NCBI GenBank assembly: GCA_902799345.1
Contig: CADBZW010000005.1
Location: 62,001 to 126,000, forward strand
Reading direction: 5' to 3'
DNA from: an uncultured Bacteroidia bacterium
GTDB taxonomy: Bacteria > Bacteroidota > Bacteroidia > Bacteroidales > F082
Length of the DNA stretch: 64,000 bases
Shown here piece after piece: positions 52,924-60,690 of this stretch. The position numbers and the translations under genes are program-made. The notes below the pieces were generated by a model. The model had not been told where the DNA came from and searched no databases. It saw only the letters and a list, made by a program, of their open reading frames with translations. Positions within the stretch are counted from its first letter, which is position 1. Each line of letters opens with the position of its first letter.

Positions 52924-55290
52924 ATGACAACACTCGAAAAATTAGATATAGGAAAATCCGCCACCATCAAGGCTGTGAACGGCGAAGGACAACGTCGTCA
53001 GCACTTCCTCGACATGGGCCTTATCCCCGATGCCATCGTCAAACTGGTGAAGTTCGCCCCCTTGGGCGACCCGATGGAAGTGATGGTACACGGCTATGCC
53101 CTCACCCTCCGCAAAGCCGATGCCGCCTTGATCGAGGTGGAGCCCCTCACCGCTTCTACAGTTGAGGAAGACACCGAATTACAAGACGACAACCACCTAT
53201 ATATCACCTCGTTACCCGACCACAACGCCCACCCAGGCTTGGGTGAGGAAGGCATCTACCACGACAAGACCCACGAGACGCCACTGCCCAAAGGCACCAC
53301 ACTGACTTTCGCCCTTGCCGGACAGCAGAACTGCGGCAAGACCACGCTTTTCAACCAGCTGACGGGCGCCAACCAGCATGTGGGCAACTTCCCCGGCGTC
53401 ACCGTCGACCGCAAAGACGGCGTCATCAAAGGGCATCCCGACACCTCGGTCACCGACCTGCCGGGCATCTATTCGCTGTCGCCTTACACCTCAGAGGAAA
53501 TCGTCTCGCGCGAGTTCATCATTAAAGAGAAGCCCAAAGGCATCATCAACATCGTGGACGCCAACAACATCGAACGCAACCTCTACCTCACCATGCAACT
53601 CATGGAGTTAGGCATACCTATGGTACTGGCGCTCAACATGATGGACGAGGTGCGCAACAACGGTGGCAGCATCCTCGTGAACGAGATGGAGCAAATCCTG
53701 GGCCTTCCCGTGGTGCCCATCTCGGCCTCGAAAAACGAAGGTGTCTCCGAACTCGTCGACCATGCCATCCACATCGCGAAATTCCAGGAAGCCCCTGTGC
53801 GTCAGGACTTCTGCGACAAAGACGACCACGGCGGTGCCGTACACCGTTGCCTCCACAGCATCATGCATCTCATCGAGGACCATGCCCAACGCGCCGACAT
53901 CCCCGTGCGCTTTGCCGCCTCCAAACTCATCGAAGGCGACGCCATCGTCATGGAGGCCTTGCAACTCTCTCAAAACGAGAAAGAGACCCTTGAGCACCTC
54001 ATCGTGCAGATGGAAGAGGAACGTGGCCTCGACCGTGCCGCAGCGATGGCAGAGATGCGTTTCGCCTTTATCAAGAAGCTCTGCCGTAAAACCGTCATCA
54101 AACCCAAGGAAAGTAAAGAATACCAACGCAGCCGCCGCATCGACCGCATCCTGACGGGCAAGTGGACCGCCATCCCCATCTTCATCCTCGTCATGGTGGC
54201 CATCATCTACCTCTCCATCGATGCCCTCGGAGCGCCCCTGCAGGACTGGCTCGACCAAGGCATCACATGGCTCGCAGGCGTCTGCGGCACAGCCTTGGCC
54301 GACTGGAACGTCAGCCCCGCCGTGCAGTCGCTCGTCGTCGACGGTATCTTCGGCGGCGTAGGCAGCGTGTTGAGTTTCGTGCCTATCATCATCCTGCTGT
54401 TCTTCTTCCTCAGCCTGTTGGAGGACAGCGGCTACATGGCGCGTGTGGCCTTCGTCAGCGACAGCTTCTTGCGTAAGCTCGGCCTCACGGGCCACAGCAT
54501 CGTGCCTATGCTCATCGGCTTTGGCTGCACCGTGCCCGCCGTCATGTCGACACGCACCTTGCATTCCTCCCACGACCGCTGGCGCACCATCCTGCTCACC
54601 CCTTTCATGAGCTGTTCAGCGAAAATCCCGATCTACGGCTTCTTCACCAGCATGTTCTTCCCAGGTCGCGGTGGCGTGGTGCTCATCTGCCTCTATCTGC
54701 TGGGTATCATCGTTGGTATCATCACCGCACTGATAACCAAATGGTTGGGAAGGAAGAGTGAGGTCTCGCCTTTCGTCATGGAGCTGCCCAACTACCGCAT
54801 GCCGAACGCGAAGAACGTCGCCCACCTGCTGTGGGACAAGACCAAGGACTTCGTGCAACGCGCCTTCACGGTCATCTTCTTGGCCACCTTGGTCATCTGG
54901 TTCCTACAGACCTTCGACTTCCACTTCACCATGGTCGAAAACGGCGAAGGCAGCATGTTGGCGACCGTGGCCGGCTGGATTGCGCCTATCTTCCGCCCCA
55001 TCGGTTTGGGCGAATGGCAAATCGTCACCGCCTTAGTGAGTGGCTTTATGGCCAAGGAAAGCGTGGTAGCCACATTGGAAGTGCTCAACGCCATGCCGTT
55101 ATTCACCACAGTAACGAGCATCTCCATGCTGGTGTTCTGCCTGCTCTACACGCCTTGTGTGGCCGCCGTGGCCGCCATCCGTCGCGAATTGGGCACCAAA
55201 TGGATGCTATTCATCATCCTGTTCCAATGCGTCATAGCCTGGCTTTGCGCTTGGTTTGCCTATCTCATCGCTAATGCCGTCATCGCATGA
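52924..55290 (+). CDS. feoB: Ferrous iron transporter, FeoA-FeoB fusion
   Basis: 788 aa. Residues 1-75 are a FeoA SH3-like domain (LDIGKSATIKAVNGEGQ, HFLDMGLIPDA). A linker leads to the FeoB G domain: G1 G133-QQNCGK-T140, switch NFPGVTVDRKDG, G3 DLPGIYSLSPYTSEE and G4 ALNMMDEV. The membrane part has two Gate motifs (LIGFGCTVPAVMSTRTL and MLVFCLLYTPCVAAVAAIRR). It imports Fe2+ across the inner membrane. The fusion of FeoA and FeoB is known in Bacteroidota. A Cys-rich partner overlaps the stop codon. Confidence 0.96.
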   Translation: MTTLEKLDIGKSATIKAVNGEGQRRQHFLDMGLIPDAIVKLVKFAPLGDPMEVMVHGYALTLRKADAALIEVEPLTASTVEEDTELQDDNHLYITSLPDHNAHPGLGEEGIYHDKTHETPLPKGTTLTFALAGQQNCGKTTLFNQLTGANQHVGNFPGVTVDRKDGVIKGHPDTSVTDLPGIYSLSPYTSEEIVSREFIIKEKPKGIINIVDANNIERNLYLTMQLMELGIPMVLALNMMDEVRNNGGSILVNEMEQILGLPVVPISASKNEGVSELVDHAIHIAKFQEAPVRQDFCDKDDHGGAVHRCLHSIMHLIEDHAQRADIPVRFAASKLIEGDAIVMEALQLSQNEKETLEHLIVQMEEERGLDRAAAMAEMRFAFIKKLCRKTVIKPKESKEYQRSRRIDRILTGKWTAIPIFILVMVAIIYLSIDALGAPLQDWLDQGITWLAGVCGTALADWNVSPAVQSLVVDGIFGGVGSVLSFVPIIILLFFFLSLLEDSGYMARVAFVSDSFLRKLGLTGHSIVPMLIGFGCTVPAVMSTRTLHSSHDRWRTILLTPFMSCSAKIPIYGFFTSMFFPGRGGVVLICLYLLGIIVGIITALITKWLGRKSEVSPFVMELPNYRMPNAKNVAHLLWDKTKDFVQRAFTVIFLATLVIWFLQTFDFHFTMVENGEGSMLATVAGWIAPIFRPIGLGEWQIVTALVSGFMAKESVVATLEVLNAMPLFTTVTSISMLVFCLLYTPCVAAVAAIRRELGTKWMLFIILFQCVIAWLCAWFAYLIANAVIA

Positions 55291-55457
55291 ACCTGCCTAC
55301 CGCCATAGTGTTGCTAGTCGTCTTGGCAATGGTCGTTGTTGCCATCCACTTCCTGCGGAAGGGCAAGGGATCATGTTCGTGTGGTGAAAATGGCAAGAAA
55401 ACGATGAAAGGCAAATGTGCTTCATGTTCGGCGGAGTGTCCGCTGAGAGGGCGCTGA
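55287..55457 (+). CDS. FeoB-associated Cys-rich membrane protein
   Basis: 56 aa. The ATG overlaps the feoB stop (ATGA), so it is translationally coupled. One membrane helix (TAIVLLVVLAMVVVAIHFL) is followed by a short cytoplasmic tail with six cysteines (C30, C32, C44, C47, C51 plus spacing C-S-C, C-A-S-C-S-A-E-C). This matches the small FeoB-associated protein family that accompanies FeoB in anaerobes. Likely helps the iron channel or binds Fe2+ on exit. Confidence 0.85.
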   Translation: MNLPTAIVLLVVLAMVVVAIHFLRKGKGSCSCGENGKKTMKGKCASCSAECPLRGR

Positions 55458-55460
55458 CAA

Positions 55461-56024
55461 TCAAGCCTTTTCCAGTTCACACAATCCATCGCAATTGCCC
55501 ACCACGAAATCAAGAGGCGGGTTGTCGCCTTGGACAAGGCGAGTCAGATAGAGTGGCTCGCCAAGGATGAAGAGGCTGCAACAGAAAGTGTTTCCTACTT
55601 TGAGCTTGGAGTTTTCAGCCGATTCGACAACAAACTTTTGTTCGCCGAGATAACGGAAAGTACAACGACGGTCTGGCTTCCATGAGACCTTTACACAATC
55701 GCCAACGCTCAGGTCGGCCACTGCGATATGGGGCGACAACACCTCATCAGACCCGCTTCCCTTTCCAATGTCTTCCACAAAGTCCTCCCAATTATCGTAA
55801 CCAAGAAAACGCGAAAGGATTTCCAAGGTGCTGTTTCGTGTTTGGTCAGCACCTTCGATGTAACCCCACAAACGTTTCAGCGTCGTTGGGCTCATGGTTT
55901 CTCTGGTTCGCTCAAAGACAGCGCCACTCAGGAAGATGAAGTCCGTGGGCGTTTTCATCTTGCGTTTCAAGCTCTTTTCGATGCGTTTCTTGAGTTCTGA
56001 TATTTCGGGGCTGGTTTTTTGCAT
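55461..56024 (-). CDS. Putative Bacteroidota-type DNA-binding regulator
   Basis: 187 aa, start MQKTSPEISELKKRIEKSL at 56024, chosen because a -7-like box (CATCTTTGC, 56043-56051 on the minus strand) would otherwise lie inside the gene. Residues about 40-85 hold MSPTTLKRLWGYIEGADQTR and STLEILSRFLGYDNWEDFV, a helix-rich module I recall from many short Bacteroidales proteins and which looks like a helix-turn-helix. The C-terminal half (LSVGDCVKVSWKPDRRCTF, SLFILGEPLYLTRLVQ) is a small beta domain. Divergent from the receptor-like kinase gene; convergent with feoAB. The regulator role is inference. Confidence 0.65.
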   Translation of the reverse strand: MQKTSPEISELKKRIEKSLKRKMKTPTDFIFLSGAVFERTRETMSPTTLKRLWGYIEGADQTRNSTLEILSRFLGYDNWEDFVEDIGKGSGSDEVLSPHIAVADLSVGDCVKVSWKPDRRCTFRYLGEQKFVVESAENSKLKVGNTFCCSLFILGEPLYLTRLVQGDNPPLDFVVGNCDGLCELEKA

Positions 56025-56075
56025 AGGTCGGGATTTTACGTTGCAAAGATGCGGCATTTTTTTGAAACTACAGTA

Positions 56076-56094
56076 GTCCTTGTTGGTCCTTTTT
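56076..56094. repeat. Left copy of 19-bp inverted repeat flanking the kinase gene
   Basis: GTCCTTGTTGGTCCTTTTT. The exact reverse complement lies at 58612-58630, beyond the kinase gene. Confidence 0.75.
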
Positions 56095-56126
56095 TATTGG
56101 AATGAAAATAGCACAGCTTTATTTTC

Positions 56127-56135
56127 TATCTTTGC
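56127..56135 (+). promoter_or_regulatory. Bacteroidota -7 promoter box (kinase)
   Basis: TATCTTTGC, 15 bases before ATG 56150. It lies inside the longer possible frame from 56102 and so decides the start. Confidence 0.65.
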
Positions 56136-56149
56136 GCCAAACTCAAGAG

Positions 56150-58456
56150 ATGACCCAAGAAAGCACATCCGGGCCCTTTGGCGGCAAGTTCCTCTCGGAG
56201 GAAGAAACACAAACGTCATTTGAACCGATACCGAGCCATGGTTTCAGCGAACTGGTGAAGGTGAAGCGACAAGGTCGATGGTTTCTTCTGAAAGGCCTGA
56301 AGCCTGAATATCGCAAACAGCCAGTATATCTGGAATTGCTAAAAAAAGAGTATGCCTTGATGGTACAACTCGACCACCCCAACATTGTGAAAGCCTACGC
56401 CAAGGAGATGAACGATGCGTTGGGTCCATGTATCGTGATGGAATACATCGACGGAATGACCTTGGACCGTTTTTTGGACAGCAAGCCTTCGCGACAAGCG
56501 CGGCGCAAGGTGGTAGACCAACTCATTGACGCATTGGCCTATATTCACAACAGGCAGATTTTGCACCGCGACCTAAAGCCAAGCAATATCCTCATTACAC
56601 ACAATGGCAACAATGTGAAAATCCTCGATTTCGGGCTTTCCGACGCCGATGATTATGCCATACTGAAACAATCCGCCGGCACTTTGGGATTTATATCACC
56701 TGAACAGAAACAAAAAAGTGCATCCAACAGCAATATAATAATAGATTGCAAATCAGATATCTATACTTTTGGTTTGCTGTTGCGTGAGATTTTTCCTCAC
56801 CAGTATCGTTGTATCACAGTCAAATGCACACGCAAAAATCCCGAACAACGCTATGCCGACATGGAAGAAGTGCGCAAGGCTTTTGAGCGGTACGACTTCC
56901 GGAGGCGTTGGTTGCCAATGATAGTTATGGTTGCGGTGATAGCGGCTTTGCTTTTCTTTTCCATTAGGCCTGCCCCAACCATCGAGCAGTCCGATTCTTT
57001 AGTCGAAAGCCTATCGACGGACCAGTTGAAGTATGTTGAAGAGGCGGAATGGTATATCAACAAGATGCTTCGTCCCATCGCCGAAGAGGCCCAAAAGGGT
57101 CAAGAATACCGCGAAGTGCTCGTGGCAAGGTTGTCGAATACCAAAGTGGCCATTAATGCCTTGATTCAGGAAATGAGTTGCCTGTATCCATCTAATAGTC
57201 AGGAATATTTATCTTTTCTTTCCATGGCAGACAACATTCATAAGAGAAAAGAATTACAGTTTCTCAATCCAATTAATGCTGTCACCAAATCGTACAGGGA
57301 AGACTACGGCAAGGAGCTGTTGAGCCAATCGGAATACGACAGTTTGGAATGGATGGTGTCGCCTTCGCTAACCACCCGCTCTGTGACAGGAATCACGACT
57401 TCCTCGGCAACTGGCGGCATTAATATCCTTGGAAAAGGCTATCCTGGTGGAGTGGAACGGGGCCTCTGTTGGGGCATGCTTCACAACCCGACTATCAAGA
57501 GCAAGCACGCTTGTTTCGACAGTATGGCCGACACCCTTGTCATGACAGGTTTGTTGCCCAACACCACCTACTTCGTCAGGGCATATATCTCTGGCAGCGC
57601 TGGCGTCTATTATGGCAGCGAAGTCACTTTTACTACCTTGTCTGATGACGTGGCAACGTCTGTGGAAGAGGGGGCCTTGCCAGGACTTTTTTCGGTCGCT
57701 GAAGGACGTCAGGTGCAGTTCTCGAAAGGCAACCTGCAATACCAAGCCTCTACAGGCACATGGCGTTTCGCCGAGCATCAGTATGACTTTGTCGGCAAAG
57801 CCAATGAAAACATCTCGGCAACCTATGACGGTTGGATCGACCTGTTCGGATGGGGCACGAGTGGCTATGACCACGGTGCGTTGCATTGGCAGCCATGGAG
57901 TAGCGATACCATAGCGCAAAACAACGCCTTCTATTACGCATACGGCAATGCCTCGTATGACCTCAACGACATGACAGGAAAGGCGGATTGGGGATATAAT
58001 GCCATCTCGAATGGCGGCAACAAAGAAAACCTGTGGCACACTCCGAGTATTAGAGAATGGGTGTATCTGTTGTACGTCCGCAATACCGTCTCGGGTGTAC
58101 GTTATGCAAAAGCATTCGTCAACGGTGAGGAAAGCCTGCTTATCCTTCCCGACAATTGGCATGTCGCCACCTATCATCTGAATTCCATCAACAGCTTTGA
58201 GGCCCCGTACAGGGCAAACGAAATCAGTCTTTCCGACTGGCAACAAATGCTGGAGCCTGCCGGCGCGGTGCTTTTGCCTGCTGCAGGTACACGCACTGTC
58301 GGCAATGTTTTTTGGGGAGCATTTGCCTACCACACCGCGAATGCCGGTTCGGAAAACTCATACTGGATGTCATGCGTAATCGATAGGCTTATCGACGCTC
58401 GCACGGGTCACCGTGGCGACGGGATGGCGGTGCGCTTGGTGCGGGATGTGAAGTGA
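56150..58456 (+). CDS. Receptor-like Ser/Thr protein kinase with extracytoplasmic FN3 and adhesin-like domain
   Basis: 768 aa from MTQESTSGPFGGKFLSEEE. Cytoplasmic Hanks-type kinase: K48 in FLLKGLK, H139-R-D141-L-K-P-S-N, D160-F-G and SPEQKQK; the usual glycine-rich loop is weak. One membrane helix at about 255-273 (LPMIVMVAVIAALLFFSI). Outside: a helical region, a fibronectin-III-like module at about 408-503 (SGSAGVYYGSEVTFTTL) and a C-terminal domain at about 505-768 (FSKGNLQYQASTGTWRFAEH, GWIDLFGWGTSGYDHGA, LPDNWHV, GDGMAVRLVRDVK). I recognise the C-terminal domain from many large Bacteroidales surface proteins related to the Fibrobacter major paralogous domain. It probably senses an outer ligand. 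Divergent from the putative regulator; enclosed by a 19-bp inverted repeat. Confidence 0.82.
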   Translation: MTQESTSGPFGGKFLSEEETQTSFEPIPSHGFSELVKVKRQGRWFLLKGLKPEYRKQPVYLELLKKEYALMVQLDHPNIVKAYAKEMNDALGPCIVMEYIDGMTLDRFLDSKPSRQARRKVVDQLIDALAYIHNRQILHRDLKPSNILITHNGNNVKILDFGLSDADDYAILKQSAGTLGFISPEQKQKSASNSNIIIDCKSDIYTFGLLLREIFPHQYRCITVKCTRKNPEQRYADMEEVRKAFERYDFRRRWLPMIVMVAVIAALLFFSIRPAPTIEQSDSLVESLSTDQLKYVEEAEWYINKMLRPIAEEAQKGQEYREVLVARLSNTKVAINALIQEMSCLYPSNSQEYLSFLSMADNIHKRKELQFLNPINAVTKSYREDYGKELLSQSEYDSLEWMVSPSLTTRSVTGITTSSATGGINILGKGYPGGVERGLCWGMLHNPTIKSKHACFDSMADTLVMTGLLPNTTYFVRAYISGSAGVYYGSEVTFTTLSDDVATSVEEGALPGLFSVAEGRQVQFSKGNLQYQASTGTWRFAEHQYDFVGKANENISATYDGWIDLFGWGTSGYDHGALHWQPWSSDTIAQNNAFYYAYGNASYDLNDMTGKADWGYNAISNGGNKENLWHTPSIREWVYLLYVRNTVSGVRYAKAFVNGEESLLILPDNWHVATYHLNSINSFEAPYRANEISLSDWQQMLEPAGAVLLPAAGTRTVGNVFWGAFAYHTANAGSENSYWMSCVIDRLIDARTGHRGDGMAVRLVRDVK

Positions 58457-58494
58457 GAAACCGCTAAATTTTTTCCAGCCTATTTATAGAGGTC

Positions 58495-58549
58495 GTTATG
58501 CAGGCAATGCCAGTGCCGTACAGCGAGATTCTTTTACTGGCTGCATAAC
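58495..58549. repeat. Long stem-loop after the kinase gene
   Basis: GTTATGCAG (58495-58503) pairs with CTGCATAAC (58541-58549), with a nested GCCAGT / ACTGGC inside. It lies 38 bases after the kinase stop with no T-run, so it is more likely an mRNA-end or repeat structure than a classic terminator. Confidence 0.5.
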
Positions 58550-58611
58550 AACACTCACCCTCAATCTTCAGCCAGTTCTGCACCCTAAACTAATGACAAT
58601 CAATCCCAAAC

Positions 58612-58630
58612 AAAAAGGACCAACAAGGAC
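58612..58630. repeat. Right copy of 19-bp inverted repeat flanking the kinase gene
   Basis: AAAAAGGACCAACAAGGAC, the exact reverse complement of 56076-56094. Confidence 0.75.
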
Positions 58631-58693
58631 CAGCGGGAAACGGATTTTTTTTAAGTTATTTGCAGACGAAATCTTATCAACAAAATCAATCAT

Positions 58694-58731
58694 TTAAAAG
58701 TTGTGCCCGACACGTATTTAGGGATAAAGAA
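58694..58731 (+). promoter_or_regulatory. Conserved 38-nt leader, copy 1
   Basis: Ends at the ATG of the small membrane protein gene. Core words AGTTG, CCCGACACG and TTTAGGGA align without gaps to copies at 59536-59573 and 60653-60690. It could combine promoter and 5' untranslated region; it does not fit TAnnTTTGC well. Confidence 0.7.
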
Positions 58732-59082
58732 ATGAAAATTAAAAAAGAACACATTATTGGCGCAGCAATTGCTCTAGTTGCCATGGTTTCGATCTTCTTT
58801 CTGCCGATAGTGAATATTGGCGGAGAAGGAGTCGCGTTGTTCGAAGGGTTTGAATACTATCCAGTGTTTGCTCTTACCTGGATCGTATTTCCCGTGCTTT
58901 GCATTGTTGCCAACCTTGTCGGCAAACTCCGTGGACTGGCAGCTTGGCTTATGTTGATACCGTTTCTTTATGGACTCATTTACTATGCTGTCCCTGAATG
59001 CTCCGCTGGTATCGGAGTATGGATTTACGGTGTCTTAACCGCTGTGTTAATTATCTACACAAAAAAAACGAAAAACGCATAA
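58732..59082 (+). CDS. Small four-helix membrane protein
   Basis: 116 aa, start MKIKKEHIIGAAIALVAMVS directly after leader copy 1. Hydrophobic segments at about 8-27, 41-62, 67-90 and 95-112, Lys-rich ends (IIYTKKTKNA), so an inner-membrane protein. No family recognised; general layout recalls small predicted membrane proteins with unknown roles. G+C is lower than in the core genes nearby. Confidence 0.6.
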   Translation: MKIKKEHIIGAAIALVAMVSIFFLPIVNIGGEGVALFEGFEYYPVFALTWIVFPVLCIVANLVGKLRGLAAWLMLIPFLYGLIYYAVPECSAGIGVWIYGVLTAVLIIYTKKTKNA

Positions 59083-59141
59083 ATACAATCAAACAACTTA
59101 CCAACTCAGCAGGCAACTGGATAAAGACCGCCACAAAGAAA

Positions 59142-59492
59142 ATGAAGAAAACCATTATGACAGCAGCAGTGATGGCTTTCCTGATGGGAAGTTTCTGCGC
59201 CACCGTTTCCGCTATGGAAAACACTAGAAAGGCGAAAATGGAAATTGTAGCCGGTGACAATTGGGACAAGGTTCTCGACGAGTACGAGAAATACGTCGAC
59301 CAATACATCAAGACTTACAAGAAAGCCATGAGCGGTGACATGAGCGCCATGAGCGAGTATGTGAAACTGGCCGAAAAAGCACAAAAGCTCGCCGACAAAC
59401 TCGAAAAGGCCGAGGACGAGATGACCACGGCACAACTGAAGCGTTATGCCAAGATTACCGAAAAGATGTCGAAAGCATTGCTCGACAACTAA
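59142..59492 (+). CDS. Small exported helical protein (DUF6591-like)
   Basis: 116 aa, start MKKTIMTAAVMAFLMGSFC at 59142 with a signal peptide ending near VSA. The mature part (WDKVLDEYEKYVDQYIKTYK, KLAEKAQKLADKLEKAEDE, TTAQLKRYAKITEKMSKAL) is a helical bundle, clearly homologous to the C-terminal domain of the lipoprotein at 60691-61497. I recall this type as DUF6591, with moderate certainty. There is no leader copy here; the gene follows the small membrane protein by 59 bases. Confidence 0.65.
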   Translation: MKKTIMTAAVMAFLMGSFCATVSAMENTRKAKMEIVAGDNWDKVLDEYEKYVDQYIKTYKKAMSGDMSAMSEYVKLAEKAQKLADKLEKAEDEMTTAQLKRYAKITEKMSKALLDN

Positions 59493-59535
59493 AAACAAAC
59501 AAACAAATAAACCTACGAATTAAATTAACAAACCA

Positions 59536-59573
59536 TTAAAAGTTGCACCCGACACGGATTTAGGGACAAGAAA
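59536..59573 (+). promoter_or_regulatory. Conserved 38-nt leader, copy 2
   Basis: Same length and core words (AGTTG, CCCGACACG, TTTAGGGA) as copy 1, ending exactly at the ATG of the lipoprotein gene at 59574. Confidence 0.75.
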
Positions 59574-60098
59574 ATGAAGAAAATAGCTTTAATTATGTTG
59601 GCCGTCGTTTCGATGGCTTTGGTCTCCTGCGGAGGAGGAAACAGCTCCTCTAGTAAAAGAGGACCTGAAATCACTTTGGACGAACTGGATGATTACTACA
59701 ATGTGAAGAGTTACAAACTTGAAACCAATGCAGAGGTGAAGGGCAAAGATCACCTTGATGATGTCAAAGGAACGCTTACTCTTGTCCTGAAACGCAACAA
59801 AGAAGAGATGAAACTTAAGGCAAGCCAAATCGAAGGTGCTCATGTGAATGCGTCAGCCAAAGATTATGATGGCATCAAGACGTTGTTTTATGGTGACTGC
59901 GACGGCCTCATTAAACGAATCGTAAAAGAAAATGAGAAAGAAGTCACTTTGGAAATTCCAATAAGAGGCGTCGATCCGACAATTAGCTGGGATTCTGAAG
60001 AGAAAAAAAACGAAGAAAGAACTGCTTTCTATAATGCACTTACTAAAAGTGAATGCTTGGCTGAAATTAACCTATATGTTGACCTTAAAGACGAATAA
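59574..60098 (+). CDS. Small lipoprotein of unknown function
   Basis: 174 aa. Lipobox L-V-S-C19 after MKKIALIMLAVVSMALVSC, a signal nearly identical to that of the lipoprotein at 60691. The mature part begins GGGNSSSSKRGPEITLDELD, then a beta-rich domain (YKLETNAEVKGKDHLDDVKG, LTLVLKRNKEEMKLKASQ) and an acidic end. No recognised family. The 5' leader copy 2 lies directly upstream, and a P-loop protein gene begins 6 bases after the stop. Confidence 0.65.
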   Translation: MKKIALIMLAVVSMALVSCGGGNSSSSKRGPEITLDELDDYYNVKSYKLETNAEVKGKDHLDDVKGTLTLVLKRNKEEMKLKASQIEGAHVNASAKDYDGIKTLFYGDCDGLIKRIVKENEKEVTLEIPIRGVDPTISWDSEEKKNEERTAFYNALTKSECLAEINLYVDLKDE

Positions 60099-60104
60099 TA
60101 AACT

Positions 60105-60590
60105 GTGTCAAGAAGAAGTGTCAAATATCAGTATATCACAAAAGCCAACATCATCCTTTTTGGCACGAGTAATTCAGGCAAGACTACGACCTTAAAGATT
60201 CTCTATTATCTTCTAACAGGGACAATACCTCCCGTTAACACGCCTCGCATTCAAATCACTTACAAGGGTTTGAAGATCGATTTTGCCTTCAATGGCGATC
60301 ATATTGACGTGGTTGAAGAAAATGTGGCATTCTTTAAGAACAATCCTTGCGATATTGCCGTTTCTCCAACTCGGACGGAAGGTGGTCCCGTCATGGCAAT
60401 GAACTATTTCATCGACAAGACTCTCCCAATAACAGAAAACATTCTCTGGAAAAGGACTACGGACATTCCGAGTTCAAAACGTGCGGCAAAAAAATGTGCT
60501 TCTGAACCGTCAAACTTTGCGAAGAACTTGCCGCAATCGTACCAGATGGCAAATAAGCTGAAAAAGATTATTGACGAAATTGCTGTCTAA
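60105..60590 (+). CDS. Small P-loop NTPase-like protein
   Basis: 161 aa from a GTG 6 bases after the lipoprotein stop; no ATG upstream in frame. Walker A G20-TSNSGK-T27 in IILFGTSNSGKTTTLKILYY. A Walker B candidate is less clear (FAFNGDHIDVVEENVAF). PCDIAVSPTRTEGGPVMAMN follows, where the conserved-looking S-P-T-R may serve as sensor. The size is small for an AAA or GTPase domain, so it may be a derived kinase-like P-loop. Tight spacing suggests coupling with the lipoprotein. A terminator follows 6 bases after the stop. Confidence 0.55.
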   Translation: MSRRSVKYQYITKANIILFGTSNSGKTTTLKILYYLLTGTIPPVNTPRIQITYKGLKIDFAFNGDHIDVVEENVAFFKNNPCDIAVSPTRTEGGPVMAMNYFIDKTLPITENILWKRTTDIPSSKRAAKKCASEPSNFAKNLPQSYQMANKLKKIIDEIAV

Positions 60591-60596
60591 ATCAAG

Positions 60597-60632
60597 AAAG
60601 GGAGCTGCGTTTTCTTAACCCAAGCTCCCTTT
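60597..60632 (+). terminator. Rho-independent terminator
   Basis: Ten-base stem AAAGGGAGCT / AGCTCCCTTT with a 16-base loop, 6 bases after the P-loop gene; it is T-rich at the end of the stem. Confidence 0.7.
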
Positions 60633-60652
60633 CACTAAATTACACAAAATAT

Positions 60653-60690
60653 ATTTTAGTTGCGCCCGACACGAACTTAGGGATTAGAAA
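60653..60690 (+). promoter_or_regulatory. Conserved 38-nt leader, copy 3
   Basis: Same length and core words as copies 1 and 2 (AGTTG, CCCGACACG, TTAGGGA), ending exactly at the ATG at 60691. It lies directly after a terminator, so it must contain or follow its own promoter. Confidence 0.75.

Noticed and set aside
56102-56149. Longer kinase start (MKIAQLYFLSLRQTQE)
   Set aside because: The TATCTTTGC promoter box falls inside this stretch, so it should be upstream of the transcript.
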